Positions 1-9,687 of a DNA stretch of 64,000 bases are shown here, piece after piece; positions within the stretch are counted from its first letter, which is position 1; the number at the start of each line of letters is the position of its first letter. The position numbers and the translations under genes are program-made. The stretch covers positions 22,897 through 86,896 of the forward strand of contig JAEEWS010000008.1 of the NCBI GenBank assembly GCA_016287765.1, in the 5' to 3' direction. Source of the stretch: Lachnospiraceae bacterium (GTDB taxonomy: Bacteria; Bacillota_A; Clostridia; Lachnospirales; Lachnospiraceae). The notes under the pieces are model-generated. The model saw only the letters and a program-made list of their open reading frames with translations. It searched no databases and had not been told where the DNA came from.

Positions 1-2115
1 GAAAAGTACTATATAGCATCCATGGATGAGGAAGAAGTGGACTGGATTCTGCAGAATGATTTCACTTATTCGGATTACAGCCGCTACAGATCCGTCATGG
101 ATATCATGAGTACAAGAAAAATGTTCCTGGACTATGTGGACAGTTATACTCTTGTACTTTATAAATCCGGCTGGGTAATAAGCAGTAAAGGGCTAATGAG
201 ACTGGAGGATCTTAGCGACAGGATGATCCTTTCCGAACTTTACAGAAAAAGTCGTGAAGTTGGAAAGAGACATTTCTGGAATTACATAAAAGAAACGGAA
301 AAACAAAATACAACAGCGGTGGATGCGGATGAGAGGACCAAAGTGGATACCTCCGGGCTTACTCTTGTAATGCGTTTGCCCTTTGACTCCATGAGTACCA
401 ATGCACTGGCTATCATAAAAGTAAACATGAACACTCTTAAAGGATGGGTCAGGGACCTTCTGGAGGATGATGAGCATGTTGTGATCACCGATGGGGACGG
501 CAATGTTGTATATTCCGATGACGGACGCTTTGAGCGGGCAGTCACGGAGTTTTTAGATAAGGATATTAACGGATATATAAGGATCGAAGATAAGGAATTC
601 GGAGAATGCATGGCTGCGGAGACCTTTTCCTTTTCAACCGGATGGCATTATTATGCATTTACCGAACTGGCAGGGAACGGGGTATTCGGTTCCGGAGGCT
701 ACAGAAGCTGGACCGGTCCCATGATCCTTCTGATCATGGTCGTACTCATGATAGTGACTCTCACCTACTTCATCTACAAACCCGTAGGCGGTCTGGTCAG
801 GGAGTTTGCAGAGAATGCGGATATAAAGGGTAATGAATTCGAGTTTATTTCCGGCCATCTTTCGAACCTTCTGGAAGACAGGACGGTACTGGAAAAGATG
901 GTGGCCGGTCAGGAAAATAAGATCCGTGAGATGTTTGAACGTCGCCTGATCAATGAAGGTATTAAATCGGAAGATGAGTGGGAGGATTATTTTAAAGGCT
1001 TCAGGCTTCCGGACTATCCCTGCTTCGCCACAGGCGTTATGGTACTGGATCTGAGGCTCTATCCCGATCCTCAGAGCACGATCAATGAAGATGCCATCTG
1101 CCTCCAGATCATCGATTCCATGCCTGAGAGCATCAAAAAGCTTTTGTGGATGCCTCCTTTCTATAACTCCTATGCCATTGTTGTTATTTTCGGAGCGGAG
1201 GATGAGGATAAACTCCTGGAGAATATTCTTAGGTTCCACGAAGAGATACAGAAATTTACTTTTGAACATACAGGCTATCATATGCTGGAGGGCATCAGCA
1301 GTACCTGCCATGACCACAGGCATTTCAGAAGAGCCTACAGAGAGAGCGTCAAAGCTCTCACCAAACAGGGCTATGAAGACCTTTCACCCAATACGGAGAG
1401 CATAAACAATACCGATGCTCCGGAGCTTAGGTTTTATACCGCTTCCAAGCCCTCCATAAAGGGTGAATCCTACAGTAATGACTTTGAAAACGATGTGCGG
1501 GTGGCTGTAAAAGAAGCGGACAAACACAAGGCCTACCAGCTCACGGACCGCTTTGCGGAGCATCTGGCAACGGTGACTCAGAGCGACATCTCCGTTCTTT
1601 ACATTATGCGCTATGTTAACAGCATTGTGCTTACGGGGATGGAGACAGGACTTGCTCTTGAGGAAGTATTCCCTGAGGGTGTGCGTCCCGCTTACGCAGA
1701 GCTGCTTTCCGAGATCGAGCCAAGAAAGGTAAGAAAGAGGATAAAGAGGATCTTTATAGATCCCATAGTGGATAAAATTTCCGAAAAGATGCAGGACGAC
1801 TCCTATAATGTAATGGAGTCCATAGACAAACTGATGGATAAGACCAAGGGAAACATACTGCTTTCGGAATGTGCGGATGAGCTGGGAGTTCACCAGACCT
1901 ACATCTGGAAGATACTTAAGATGGAAAAGGGCAAATCCTTTACGGAATATGCGGAAAAGTACAAGATCGAAGAGGCCAAGAAGCTGCTTCTTCAGACCAA
2001 TATGTCCGTGCAGGAGATAGCCGCTTCTCTGGATTATGCCAACGCCCAGAATTTTATACGTTTCTTCAGTAAGGTTACCGGTGTTACACCCGGTAAATTC
2101 AGAAAGCTGTATTAA
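1..2115 (+). CDS. Membrane-bound AraC-family transcriptional regulator (YesS-like), 5'-truncated by window edge
   Basis: The frame is open from base 1, before the first ATG at 22, so the gene almost certainly starts outside the window. Counting from that ATG, about 230 residues form an extracytoplasmic sensor-like region, followed by one strong membrane segment (starting GPMILLIMVV), a linker rich in charged residues, and a C-terminal AraC/XylS double helix-turn-helix (LSECADELGVHQTYIWK; second helix pair near SLDYANAQNFIRFFSK). This architecture matches the YesS/YesN-type regulators that sense extracellular sugars in Firmicutes. The next gene, a solute-binding lipoprotein, starts 12 bases downstream, so the two are probably cotranscribed. 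Given the locus it is inferred to control rhamnogalacturonan/rhamnose genes. The family call is firm; the ligand is inference. Confidence 0.85.
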   Translation, partial: EKYYIASMDEEEVDWILQNDFTYSDYSRYRSVMDIMSTRKMFLDYVDSYTLVLYKSGWVISSKGLMRLEDLSDRMILSELYRKSREVGKRHFWNYIKETEKQNTTAVDADERTKVDTSGLTLVMRLPFDSMSTNALAIIKVNMNTLKGWVRDLLEDDEHVVITDGDGNVVYSDDGRFERAVTEFLDKDINGYIRIEDKEFGECMAAETFSFSTGWHYYAFTELAGNGVFGSGGYRSWTGPMILLIMVVLMIVTLTYFIYKPVGGLVREFAENADIKGNEFEFISGHLSNLLEDRTVLEKMVAGQENKIREMFERRLINEGIKSEDEWEDYFKGFRLPDYPCFATGVMVLDLRLYPDPQSTINEDAICLQIIDSMPESIKKLLWMPPFYNSYAIVVIFGAEDEDKLLENILRFHEEIQKFTFEHTGYHMLEGISSTCHDHRHFRRAYRESVKALTKQGYEDLSPNTESINNTDAPELRFYTASKPSIKGESYSNDFENDVRVAVKEADKHKAYQLTDRFAEHLATVTQSDISVLYIMRYVNSIVLTGMETGLALEEVFPEGVRPAYAELLSEIEPRKVRKRIKRIFIDPIVDKISEKMQDDSYNVMESIDKLMDKTKGNILLSECADELGVHQTYIWKILKMEKGKSFTEYAEKYKIEEAKKLLLQTNMSVQEIAASLDYANAQNFIRFFSKVTGVTPGKFRKLY

Positions 2116-2127
2116 GGGGTTTTATGT

Positions 2128-3669
2128 ATGAAAAGAACTATTATAAGATCAATCGCTCTTTTTCTGGCCGGAGCGATCATTCTGACCGAGAACGGTTGTT
2201 CTCCGGGAGGCAATGATAAGGAAGAGCCCCGGGAAAAAGTGACTATAATGACCATAAGCTTTAATCCCGGTAAATCCAATACCGGTGAGTATGCAGAGGA
2301 GATCAGGAAAAGAATAGAGGATTATTGCGACTGTGAGCTTGAGATAATATGGGTCAGTAACGACCTTATGGAAGAAAAAGCCGATCTGGCTCTGGCATCT
2401 CCCGATACCATGCCCATGATAATGACCTATGGCGGTGCAGTGACGGCTAAAACCATATCAGCAGCCAAGAACGGCCTTTTTGTGAATCTGAATGATTATA
2501 TCTGGGATAGTGAGAAGTATCCCAATCTTTCCCGGATACTGCCTTCGGTAGCGGCAAGCCTTTCCGTGGACGGTCAGCTGATAGCCATTCCCAGGGCAAG
2601 AGCAGTGGGGCGTTACGGCCTCTGTTACCGTACAGACTGGGCGGAGAAACTTGGCTTAAAGGAGCCCGCAACTCCCAAGGATGTTTATGACATGCTCTAT
2701 GCCTTTACCTACGGAGATCCGGACGGAAACGGCAAAGATGATACAGTAGGGCTCGAAATGTGCAATTATACGGGACCCTTCGATATTATCCAGACATGGT
2801 TCGGATGCGGAAACGGATGGGCGGATGTGAACGGATATCTGATACCCGTGCATATGCAGCCTGAATATGTGGAAGCCCTGGATTATATCAAGAAATTATA
2901 TGATGACGGGCTCATGCCCGCCGACTGGGCAGCAAGACCTACGGAAACCTGGGCCGACGGCTGCAAAACAGGAAAAAACGGTATGTTCATAGATGTAATG
3001 GACTCCGGCAGAAGGATATGGGACTATTTTGTGGCGGATACCACCTTTACACCTTCGGTCACAGATCCGGAAAAGCCCGCTTCCATGACACTCTACGGAG
3101 CTGTGAACGGGCACACCCTTGCTACCTCCGGCTATAACGGTTATTTTACCCTGTCATCCTCTTCCTGCGATACACCGGATAAGGTGGATGCGGCTCTCAG
3201 GTTCCTGGACAGGCTTTGTGACGATGAGATGCTGATCCTTACCCAATATGGTATTGAGGGAGTTAACTATACGGTTAACGGGGATATCATTGAAATGAAG
3301 GATGCGGGAAATCCCACGCTTATAAACAATTACGCAGATCTTAATCAGATGCTGGCCTATCTTCCTTCCACGGAACATGTTACCACACCCCACGTAAAGG
3401 ATACGGAAAGGCTCACTGCTCAAAAACAGGCCTATGAAAAGGCGGCTACAGCAGCAGTTTCAAACCCTGCTTCCGTCTATCTTGTGAACTCGGCAACCTA
3501 TGCGGAGGTCGGGACCAGCCTTCAGGAAAGCATTGACACTGCCAGGACCAGATATATTTACGGAGAGATCACCAAAGAGGAACTTCTCAAAGTAAACAAT
3601 GAATGGTTGAAACGCGGTGGACAGAGCATACTGAACGAAGTGAACGCTCTTTACAGATCTGATCATTAA
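2128..3669 (+). CDS. Extracellular solute-binding lipoprotein of a sugar ABC transporter (LplA-like)
   Basis: 513 residues. The start has a basic N-terminus, a hydrophobic stretch and a Cys in a loose lipobox (LTENGCS), pointing to a lipoprotein. The rest has the family 1 solute-binding look of LplA/YtcQ proteins that deliver oligosaccharides to LplB/LplC permeases: a long protein with Trp and Tyr scattered through the mature part and a Ca-binding-like DPDGNGKDD segment. It sits 12 bases after the AraC regulator and upstream of cytoplasmic glycosidases, so an RG-I fragment is the likely ligand. It is the first of two binding proteins in the locus (second at 12947), while only one permease pair is visible. 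Whether both dock on the same permeases is unknown. Confidence 0.85.
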   Translation: MKRTIIRSIALFLAGAIILTENGCSPGGNDKEEPREKVTIMTISFNPGKSNTGEYAEEIRKRIEDYCDCELEIIWVSNDLMEEKADLALASPDTMPMIMTYGGAVTAKTISAAKNGLFVNLNDYIWDSEKYPNLSRILPSVAASLSVDGQLIAIPRARAVGRYGLCYRTDWAEKLGLKEPATPKDVYDMLYAFTYGDPDGNGKDDTVGLEMCNYTGPFDIIQTWFGCGNGWADVNGYLIPVHMQPEYVEALDYIKKLYDDGLMPADWAARPTETWADGCKTGKNGMFIDVMDSGRRIWDYFVADTTFTPSVTDPEKPASMTLYGAVNGHTLATSGYNGYFTLSSSSCDTPDKVDAALRFLDRLCDDEMLILTQYGIEGVNYTVNGDIIEMKDAGNPTLINNYADLNQMLAYLPSTEHVTTPHVKDTERLTAQKQAYEKAATAAVSNPASVYLVNSATYAEVGTSLQESIDTARTRYIYGEITKEELLKVNNEWLKRGGQSILNEVNALYRSDH

Positions 3670-3678
3670 CGCACAAAA

Positions 3679-3710
3679 GGGTATAGGACCCGATACAGGG
3701 CCTTATACCC
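3679..3710 (+). promoter_or_regulatory. Intergenic hairpin between binding protein and GH2 gene
   Basis: GGGTATA at 3679 pairs with TATACCC ending at 3710, with an inner CCC/GGG pair around a six-base loop and a small internal mismatch. No U-run follows, so it is more likely an mRNA-processing or 3'-end-stabilising element after the binding-protein gene than a strict terminator. Confidence 0.45.
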
Positions 3711-3729
3711 ATAAACATGAGGTATAAAT

Positions 3730-6696
3730 ATGATAAATCTTGCCGGAACCTGGCATGTCAGAGCCAACGAACAGGAGGGAGAAGTCGTTCTTCCCGGAAT
3801 CCTTCAGATGCAGGGATTTGGAGAGGAAGTGACTCCGGATACAGAGTTCGTAAGCGGACTGCACAATCCTTTTTGGAATGAAAGAGAAGAGTATTCTTTT
3901 GCTCAGGACGAGGGGTGCAAAGTTCCCTTTCTTTCCCAGCCCCAAAGGGTCTTCAGAGGCGAAGCCGTTTACGAAAAGGAGATCGAAGTCGGGGAAGACT
4001 GCCGTTGGTTCCTTTTTATTGAGCTTACCAGATGGAAAGTAACCGCTTATATAGATGACAAAAAGGCAGGAGAAAAGATCGCTCTTTTTACTCCCTTTGT
4101 TTTTGATCTCGGTGAATTGAGCGCGGGCAAACATAAGATCCGCGTAACTGTGGATAACAGCATGATATACCCTTATCGCCCCGACGGTCACGGAGTTTCC
4201 GATGCGCTTGGAGCCACATGGAATGGAATGGGCGGCAGAATAGCGCTTTTAACCGGCGATGAACTTAAGGCACTTGAAGATGCCAAGAAAACATATGCCT
4301 TACAGCACCCCAGAAATATAAAGGTGGAAGAGGGCAATTTTGTGATCGACCAAAAAGCGGAGTATATGCGAGGCATACATTTCGGCGGCGATTACCCTCA
4401 TACCGGCCTTCCGGATACCACCGAAGAGTTTTGGGATCGTATCATGGATAAAGTAAAGGAATGGGGCTTTAATTTCATCCGCTGTCATTCCTATTGCCCT
4501 CCGGAAGCAGCATTTGCGGCCGCAGACAGAGCAGGGATCTTTCTTCAGATAGAATGCGGCATGTGGAATGTGTTTAATGACGACATCCCTATGCTTAAGG
4601 TGTTGGAAGAAGAAACGATAAACATTCTTAAGGCCTTCGGACATCACCCTTCCTTTGTGCTCTTTTCTTCGGGAAACGAGCCAAGCGGTGAATGGTACAA
4701 CAGCCTTAGAAAATGGGTGAGCTTTGCAAGAAAAGAGGATGAGAAGCTGGGCTTCAAGGGAAGAAGAGTCTATACGGCTCAGTCCGGCTGGTTCTATGAT
4801 GTGCCTCCTGCTGAGATCACGGGAACGGATTACATCTATTTCCATCGCTCCGGTTACGGGCCCTTACCCGGCGGAGTGATCAGAAATTTTAAGGGATGGA
4901 AGGGTAAGGATTACGATCCCTCCCTGGTGGACTGCAAACTTCCCGTTATCTGTCATGAAATGGGGCAGTGGTGCTCCTATCCGGATTTTGATATCATAGA
5001 CAAGTTTTCCGGATATATGACTCCAAGTAATTACGAGATATTTAAGGCCTGCGCCGAAGACAGGAAGGTATTGGGCTTTAACAAGTCCTTTACCTATTGC
5101 TCGGGAAGAAATCAGGTCAGGTTCCTAAAAGAAGATATAGAAGCCAATTACAGAACGAAAGCCCTTCGCGGATACGAATACCTGGATCTTCACGATTATC
5201 TGGGACAGGGCGGTGCTTTTGTGGGGCTGTTGGATGCCTTTTGGGACAATAAGGGCTATGTGACTCCCGGGGAAGTAAGAGAGTTCATAGGTGACAGAGT
5301 ACTTCTTACAAGATTGCCTTCCTATGTTTATAAAAAGGGCGAAAGTCTTAAGACCCCTGTGGAACTCTGCAATTTCAGCGATGCTGACGTAGAAGATGCC
5401 ACGCTTTACGTAAGGCTGGTGCTTAACGGCAAAAGGGTCTTTGAGAGGAATTATACCGGTATTTCTGCGAAAAAGGGGGGAAATACCCGGCTCACAGAGC
5501 TCGAGATACCGATGGATCTTATCGAAGGGAACGGTGCCGGTAAGCTCATCATATGTATGGGCAGGGATAATACCTGCATCACGGAAAACCAATGGGAGAT
5601 ATATGTTTTTGACAAGATGGAGGCAGATCCCAAAGATGTGCTTTATACCAGGGATCTGACTGAGGCTCTTTCTGCCCTTGATCGGGGCAGAAAGGTTATC
5701 TACAGCCCTTATCTCACGGATCTGGATTACGAGTGTCCGAATCTGGGGATGAGAAACATTTTCTGGAACGATCAGATGGGGCCCAACTGGTCCAGACCTT
5801 TAGGCCTGGTCTGCGACGACAGACATCCGCTGTTCAAGTATTTTCCGAGCGATGTTTCGGGTGGCTGGCAGTGGGAGGACATTCTCGGGAATGCCAGAGG
5901 TTTTTCGATCTCTCCCGAATACAGGAATATTGTGAGAGCTGTAGACTGCTGGAACAGAAACCAGCCCCTTTCTTTGATATTTGAGGGAAGAGTGGGAGAA
6001 GGAAAGCTGATCGTGGTATCTGCCGGACTGGAAGGAAGCTTTGAGGATAGACCTGCGGCATTTGCTCTTAAACAGGCACTTATAAGATATGCGGCTTCCG
6101 AGGAATTTGATCCCCAATACAGGGTAGCCCCCGAGAATCTAAAAAAACACGTGTTCCCCGTTACCACCGGCAGCGAGATCATAAAAAGCATAGCTATAAA
6201 GGGCTGCAATACTCCTTCGGAGGAACTCTTTAATATAAATCCCAATACAGCCTGGGAGGCTGAAGGGTTTGAAAAGTTCCCCATAGAGTTTAGTATCAGA
6301 TTTAAGGAAAGGGTGAAGGTTAAAGGTTTAAGATACCTGCCTCCCCAGAATGACAGAGATTTCAGAGGCTGTCTGAAAGACTACAGGATCCTGATCGGAG
6401 ACAGGGAAGTGGCAAAGGGACGTGTTGCGAACCGTCTTTTGGGAGATGTGATAGAGATCCCGGAAACGGAAACCGCGGAACTTACTCTTCTTTGCGAAAG
6501 CGTTTACGGCAGCGGCACAGCTACACGCTGGGATGAAAACCGTGAGGGCTGGTTTAAGACTACGGCTAAGGAAAAGAACGTTCTTTCCGTTGCGGGTCTT
6601 CAGATCATCTTTGAAGGCAATTTTGAAGGTGAAAGGGGAGATCTGAGGTTCTGGGCAGGAGAGATAAAGAACAGGCATAAGGAGATCGAAGCCTGA
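3730..6696 (+). CDS. Glycoside hydrolase family 2-type enzyme with C-terminal discoidin-like domain
   Basis: 988 residues, no signal peptide, so cytoplasmic. The order is an N-terminal jelly-roll sugar-binding domain (about 1-180), an Ig-like strand region and a TIM barrel with GH2-type catalytic signatures: acid/base candidate Asn316-Glu317 in SSGNEPSG and nucleophile candidate Glu410 in ICHEMGQW. Near 825-920 lies a discoidin/CBM32-like domain (LFNINPNTAWEAEGF). GH2 enzymes remove beta-linked galactose, glucuronate or related sugars. Beside a PL26 lyase and rhamnose genes, removal of a beta-linked side-chain or terminal sugar from RG-I oligosaccharides is plausible, but the substrate cannot be read from sequence. 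The start at 3730 follows a GAGGT element. The PL26 gene begins about 30 bases after the stop. Confidence 0.75.
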   Translation: MINLAGTWHVRANEQEGEVVLPGILQMQGFGEEVTPDTEFVSGLHNPFWNEREEYSFAQDEGCKVPFLSQPQRVFRGEAVYEKEIEVGEDCRWFLFIELTRWKVTAYIDDKKAGEKIALFTPFVFDLGELSAGKHKIRVTVDNSMIYPYRPDGHGVSDALGATWNGMGGRIALLTGDELKALEDAKKTYALQHPRNIKVEEGNFVIDQKAEYMRGIHFGGDYPHTGLPDTTEEFWDRIMDKVKEWGFNFIRCHSYCPPEAAFAAADRAGIFLQIECGMWNVFNDDIPMLKVLEEETINILKAFGHHPSFVLFSSGNEPSGEWYNSLRKWVSFARKEDEKLGFKGRRVYTAQSGWFYDVPPAEITGTDYIYFHRSGYGPLPGGVIRNFKGWKGKDYDPSLVDCKLPVICHEMGQWCSYPDFDIIDKFSGYMTPSNYEIFKACAEDRKVLGFNKSFTYCSGRNQVRFLKEDIEANYRTKALRGYEYLDLHDYLGQGGAFVGLLDAFWDNKGYVTPGEVREFIGDRVLLTRLPSYVYKKGESLKTPVELCNFSDADVEDATLYVRLVLNGKRVFERNYTGISAKKGGNTRLTELEIPMDLIEGNGAGKLIICMGRDNTCITENQWEIYVFDKMEADPKDVLYTRDLTEALSALDRGRKVIYSPYLTDLDYECPNLGMRNIFWNDQMGPNWSRPLGLVCDDRHPLFKYFPSDVSGGWQWEDILGNARGFSISPEYRNIVRAVDCWNRNQPLSLIFEGRVGEGKLIVVSAGLEGSFEDRPAAFALKQALIRYAASEEFDPQYRVAPENLKKHVFPVTTGSEIIKSIAIKGCNTPSEELFNINPNTAWEAEGFEKFPIEFSIRFKERVKVKGLRYLPPQNDRDFRGCLKDYRILIGDREVAKGRVANRLLGDVIEIPETETAELTLLCESVYGSGTATRWDENREGWFKTTAKEKNVLSVAGLQIIFEGNFEGERGDLRFWAGEIKNRHKEIEA

Positions 6697-6727
6697 TCTT
6701 TTACGGATGAAGACGGGAGAAGAGAAG

Positions 6728-9346
6728 ATGAGATTAAAAAGACTAAAAGGCGGTATGGGATATACCACCTTCGGATGTATGTGGAAAAAGGGCGAATGTA
6801 AGCCCGGACAGACTTTTAACTGTGTGGGGGATTCGGGAAATTCCGTCCCCCTGCAGTCAAGGATAACTGCCTTCTGGCCCGACGGTTCCGTAAAGTGGAC
6901 CGCTCATACCGCAAACTCTGCTCTTTTGGGGGACTTTGCGGAAGTAAGGATGGGGGAGGAGACTAAGGCAGCAAAAGGAATGAAGGTAAAAGAAACTCCG
7001 GACTCCTTTATTGTGGATAACGGACTCTTTGAGACAGAGATACCCAAAAGAGGAAACTGCCTTTTTAACAAGATCCAAAGGGGCGGTCTGACCGTGGCAA
7101 AGAATGCGGTTCCGGAGCTGATCCTTCAAAACCCTGTGGAGATCGAAGGGATGAAGGGCTTTATCGATCATCCTTATAAGGGATGGACAGAAAAAGCAGA
7201 ACTTGAAGAACAGGGCGATCTTCAGTGCATTTTTAAATTTCTTGGAACTCATAAGGATGTTAAGGGAGAAGAGAGACTTGGGTTCGTTATAAGGATGAGG
7301 ATAAATCTTTTATCCGAAGAACTCTTGTTCACTCACACCTTTATCTATGACGGTGATGAAAACAGGGACTATCTTAAGGGCTTGGGTATTTCCTTTGAGA
7401 TGCCCTTGTCAGGTGAATATTACAACAGACACATAAAGTTTATGGGGGATCACGGTATCTTCCACGAATCTTCCATGACCATGGTGAGCTGGAGACCCAG
7501 GACTCCTGAGGGCTATGCCGAAGCACAGATGAGAGGAGAAATCCTTTCTCCCGAGGGACCTGACAAAGAGACCATGGACAAGATCCTTAAAGATATTCCT
7601 TTTTGGGATACCTATGATATTTGTCAGGACAGTGCATCTCATTTCATGATACAAAAGAAACTTAAAGGAGAAGCTCTCTGCTATATAGAGGCTCTTCACG
7701 GCCGGAGAGCCGGTGGTACACTTGCTTTCGGAAGTCCTGCCTGCAGTGCGCTTGTGGGAATAAGAGATTTTTGGGAAAAGTATCCGAGCGGATACACGGT
7801 TTCGGACCTTACGGAGGATACTGCCAAATGCTGCATATGGCTTTGGAGCCCTGAAGCACGTCCCATGGACTTTAGGCATTATGCCGAAAGAGGTTATAAT
7901 CAGGTGTGCTATGAAGGATATGACTACAAGGGAGCGGATCCCGACGGAATAGCCTGCACCAATGAGATATCCATGAGGTTCAGTGATAAGATGATAGCAA
8001 CCGACGAGGATATATATGCCTTTAATGCGGTTTACTCAGATCCTCCGGTATTTACCGGAACGCCCGAGTTTTATCACGATATGAGAGCCTTTGGCTACTG
8101 GTCGTTGCCTTCGGATGATACGGAGACCTCAAAGTGGCTGGAGAGACAGTTGGATAAGGCCTTTGAGTTTTATAAGAATGAGGTGGAGCAGAGAAATTGG
8201 TACGGAATGTTCAACTACGGTGATTTCATGCACACTTACGATCCTGCCCGTCACAATTGGCGTTATGATGTGGGAGGATATGCCTGGGATAATACGGAAC
8301 TGGTGCCCACCCTCTGGCTCTGGCTTATGTTTATGAGGACCGGCAGAGCGGATGTGTTTGAACTGGCGGAGAAGCTTTCCCGTCACGCATCCGAGGTGGA
8401 TGTATATCACATAGGAAAGTACAAGGGCATGGGTTCCAGACACAATGTACGCCATTGGGGATGTCCCTGCAAGGAAGCAAGGATAGCCATGGCAGGTCAT
8501 CACAGGTATTATTACTACCTGACCGGTGACAGAAGACTGGAAGATATATTTGATGAGCTTAAGGATAATGAAAAGACCTTTTTGAACAGGGATCCTTTGG
8601 GGGATTTCTATGATAAAGCAGCCATGAAGATGCCTTCCCATGCACGAACCGGCCCTGACTGGTCTTCACTTTGCTCCAACTGGCTTACCGAGTGGGAAAG
8701 AAAGAACGATAAGACCTATCTGCGGAAGATAGAGATAGGCTCCGAAGATATTAAAAAGGCTCCTTTAAAGCTGGTTTCCGGACCTGACTTTGAGTTTGAT
8801 CCCGATACTCTTCATCTTGGATATATAGGGGAACGTACCACAGGCGGAACTCATCTTCAGATCTGTATGGGAGCGCCCTCCATTTGGATGGAGATGGCCG
8901 ATCTCATGGAGGACGAGGAATGGAAGGATATGATCGCCGATTACGGAAGGATCTACTTCCTGTCCAAAGAGCAGAGAAGTAAAGAGACTAACGGCATGGT
9001 AGGTAACAGAGAGTTCAGTCTTCCCATGTTTGCCTGCTGTATGGGGGCATACGGGGCTAAAAAGACCGGAGATAAGGAACTTGCTTCAAACGTCTGGAGA
9101 ATATTATTGAATTCCCTTGTGAGTCTTGATAATACGGAAGGGTTCTCGTTCCGGGAACTTCCCGATACCGGAAATCTTGCATCTCTTAACGAGATCCCCT
9201 GGATCAGCACCAACTTTGTGGCTCAATTCTGTTTAAATGTGATCATGACTCTGGATTTCATTAAAGATTCACTTCCCAAGACTCTTAAAGAGGTCCGTGA
9301 CATGATAAAAGAAAATGAAAATGCAAGTACCTTCAGGAAAGCATGA
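6728..9346 (+). CDS. PL26-type exo-rhamnogalacturonan lyase (PcRGLX/YetA-like)
   Basis: 872 residues from the ATG at 6728, preferred over an in-frame ATG at 6707 because GGGAGAAG lies just upstream. The N-terminal segment (GDSGNSVPLQSRITAFWPDGSVKW) and the long central toroid-like region resemble the PcRGLX/YetA group, exo-acting rhamnogalacturonan lyases that cut RG-I by beta-elimination to give unsaturated GalA-Rha units. No signal peptide is seen, in line with an intracellular enzyme working on imported oligosaccharides. Its unsaturated products are the substrates expected for the GH105 enzyme at 14798. It lies between the GH2-type gene and rhamnose mutarotase in a + strand cluster. Family assignment is from remembered family features, without alignment. 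Confidence 0.75.
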   Translation: MRLKRLKGGMGYTTFGCMWKKGECKPGQTFNCVGDSGNSVPLQSRITAFWPDGSVKWTAHTANSALLGDFAEVRMGEETKAAKGMKVKETPDSFIVDNGLFETEIPKRGNCLFNKIQRGGLTVAKNAVPELILQNPVEIEGMKGFIDHPYKGWTEKAELEEQGDLQCIFKFLGTHKDVKGEERLGFVIRMRINLLSEELLFTHTFIYDGDENRDYLKGLGISFEMPLSGEYYNRHIKFMGDHGIFHESSMTMVSWRPRTPEGYAEAQMRGEILSPEGPDKETMDKILKDIPFWDTYDICQDSASHFMIQKKLKGEALCYIEALHGRRAGGTLAFGSPACSALVGIRDFWEKYPSGYTVSDLTEDTAKCCIWLWSPEARPMDFRHYAERGYNQVCYEGYDYKGADPDGIACTNEISMRFSDKMIATDEDIYAFNAVYSDPPVFTGTPEFYHDMRAFGYWSLPSDDTETSKWLERQLDKAFEFYKNEVEQRNWYGMFNYGDFMHTYDPARHNWRYDVGGYAWDNTELVPTLWLWLMFMRTGRADVFELAEKLSRHASEVDVYHIGKYKGMGSRHNVRHWGCPCKEARIAMAGHHRYYYYLTGDRRLEDIFDELKDNEKTFLNRDPLGDFYDKAAMKMPSHARTGPDWSSLCSNWLTEWERKNDKTYLRKIEIGSEDIKKAPLKLVSGPDFEFDPDTLHLGYIGERTTGGTHLQICMGAPSIWMEMADLMEDEEWKDMIADYGRIYFLSKEQRSKETNGMVGNREFSLPMFACCMGAYGAKKTGDKELASNVWRILLNSLVSLDNTEGFSFRELPDTGNLASLNEIPWISTNFVAQFCLNVIMTLDFIKDSLPKTLKEVRDMIKENENASTFRKA

Positions 9347-9375
9347 TAATAAATATAATATACGGAGGATAAAAA

Positions 9376-9687
9376 ATGATCAAAGGTTTTAAGATGAAAC
9401 TGTTTCCCGGACAGGAGGCAGAATATGAGAGAAGGCACAATCTTCTCTGGCCCGAAATGAAGGACATGATCCATGAGCACGGAGGAAAGAATTATACTAT
9501 CTTCTTAGATAAAGAAACCCTCACCCTCTTCGGTTATATCGAGATAGAGGATGAGGAACTTTGGGCAAAGGGCGCCGACACTGCCATTAATCGTAAATGG
9601 TGGGATTTCATGGCTGATATCATGGAAACTAATCCCGACAACAGCCCGGTAGCAATAGACCTTAAGAATGTGTTTCACCTGGATTGA
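9376..9687 (+). CDS. rhaM: L-rhamnose mutarotase
   Basis: 103 residues, the usual length for the RhaM/RhaU family of dimeric ferredoxin-like proteins that interconvert alpha- and beta-L-rhamnopyranose. Family features are the start GFKMKLFPGQEAEYERRH, a central YTIFLD strand and the WWDFMADIM segment near the C-terminus. AGGAG lies at the proper distance before the ATG. It is the last gene of the first + strand block, and its 3' end overlaps that of the reverse-strand AraC gene by 13 bases. It supplies the anomer used by rhamnose isomerase (21058). Confidence 0.93.
   Translation: MIKGFKMKLFPGQEAEYERRHNLLWPEMKDMIHEHGGKNYTIFLDKETLTLFGYIEIEDEELWAKGADTAINRKWWDFMADIMETNPDNSPVAIDLKNVFHLD

Noticed and set aside
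634..1323. Long - strand open frame opposite the AraC regulator
   Set aside because: It is a shadow of the real gene: no ribosome site, no family features, and the + strand frame encodes a clear AraC protein.
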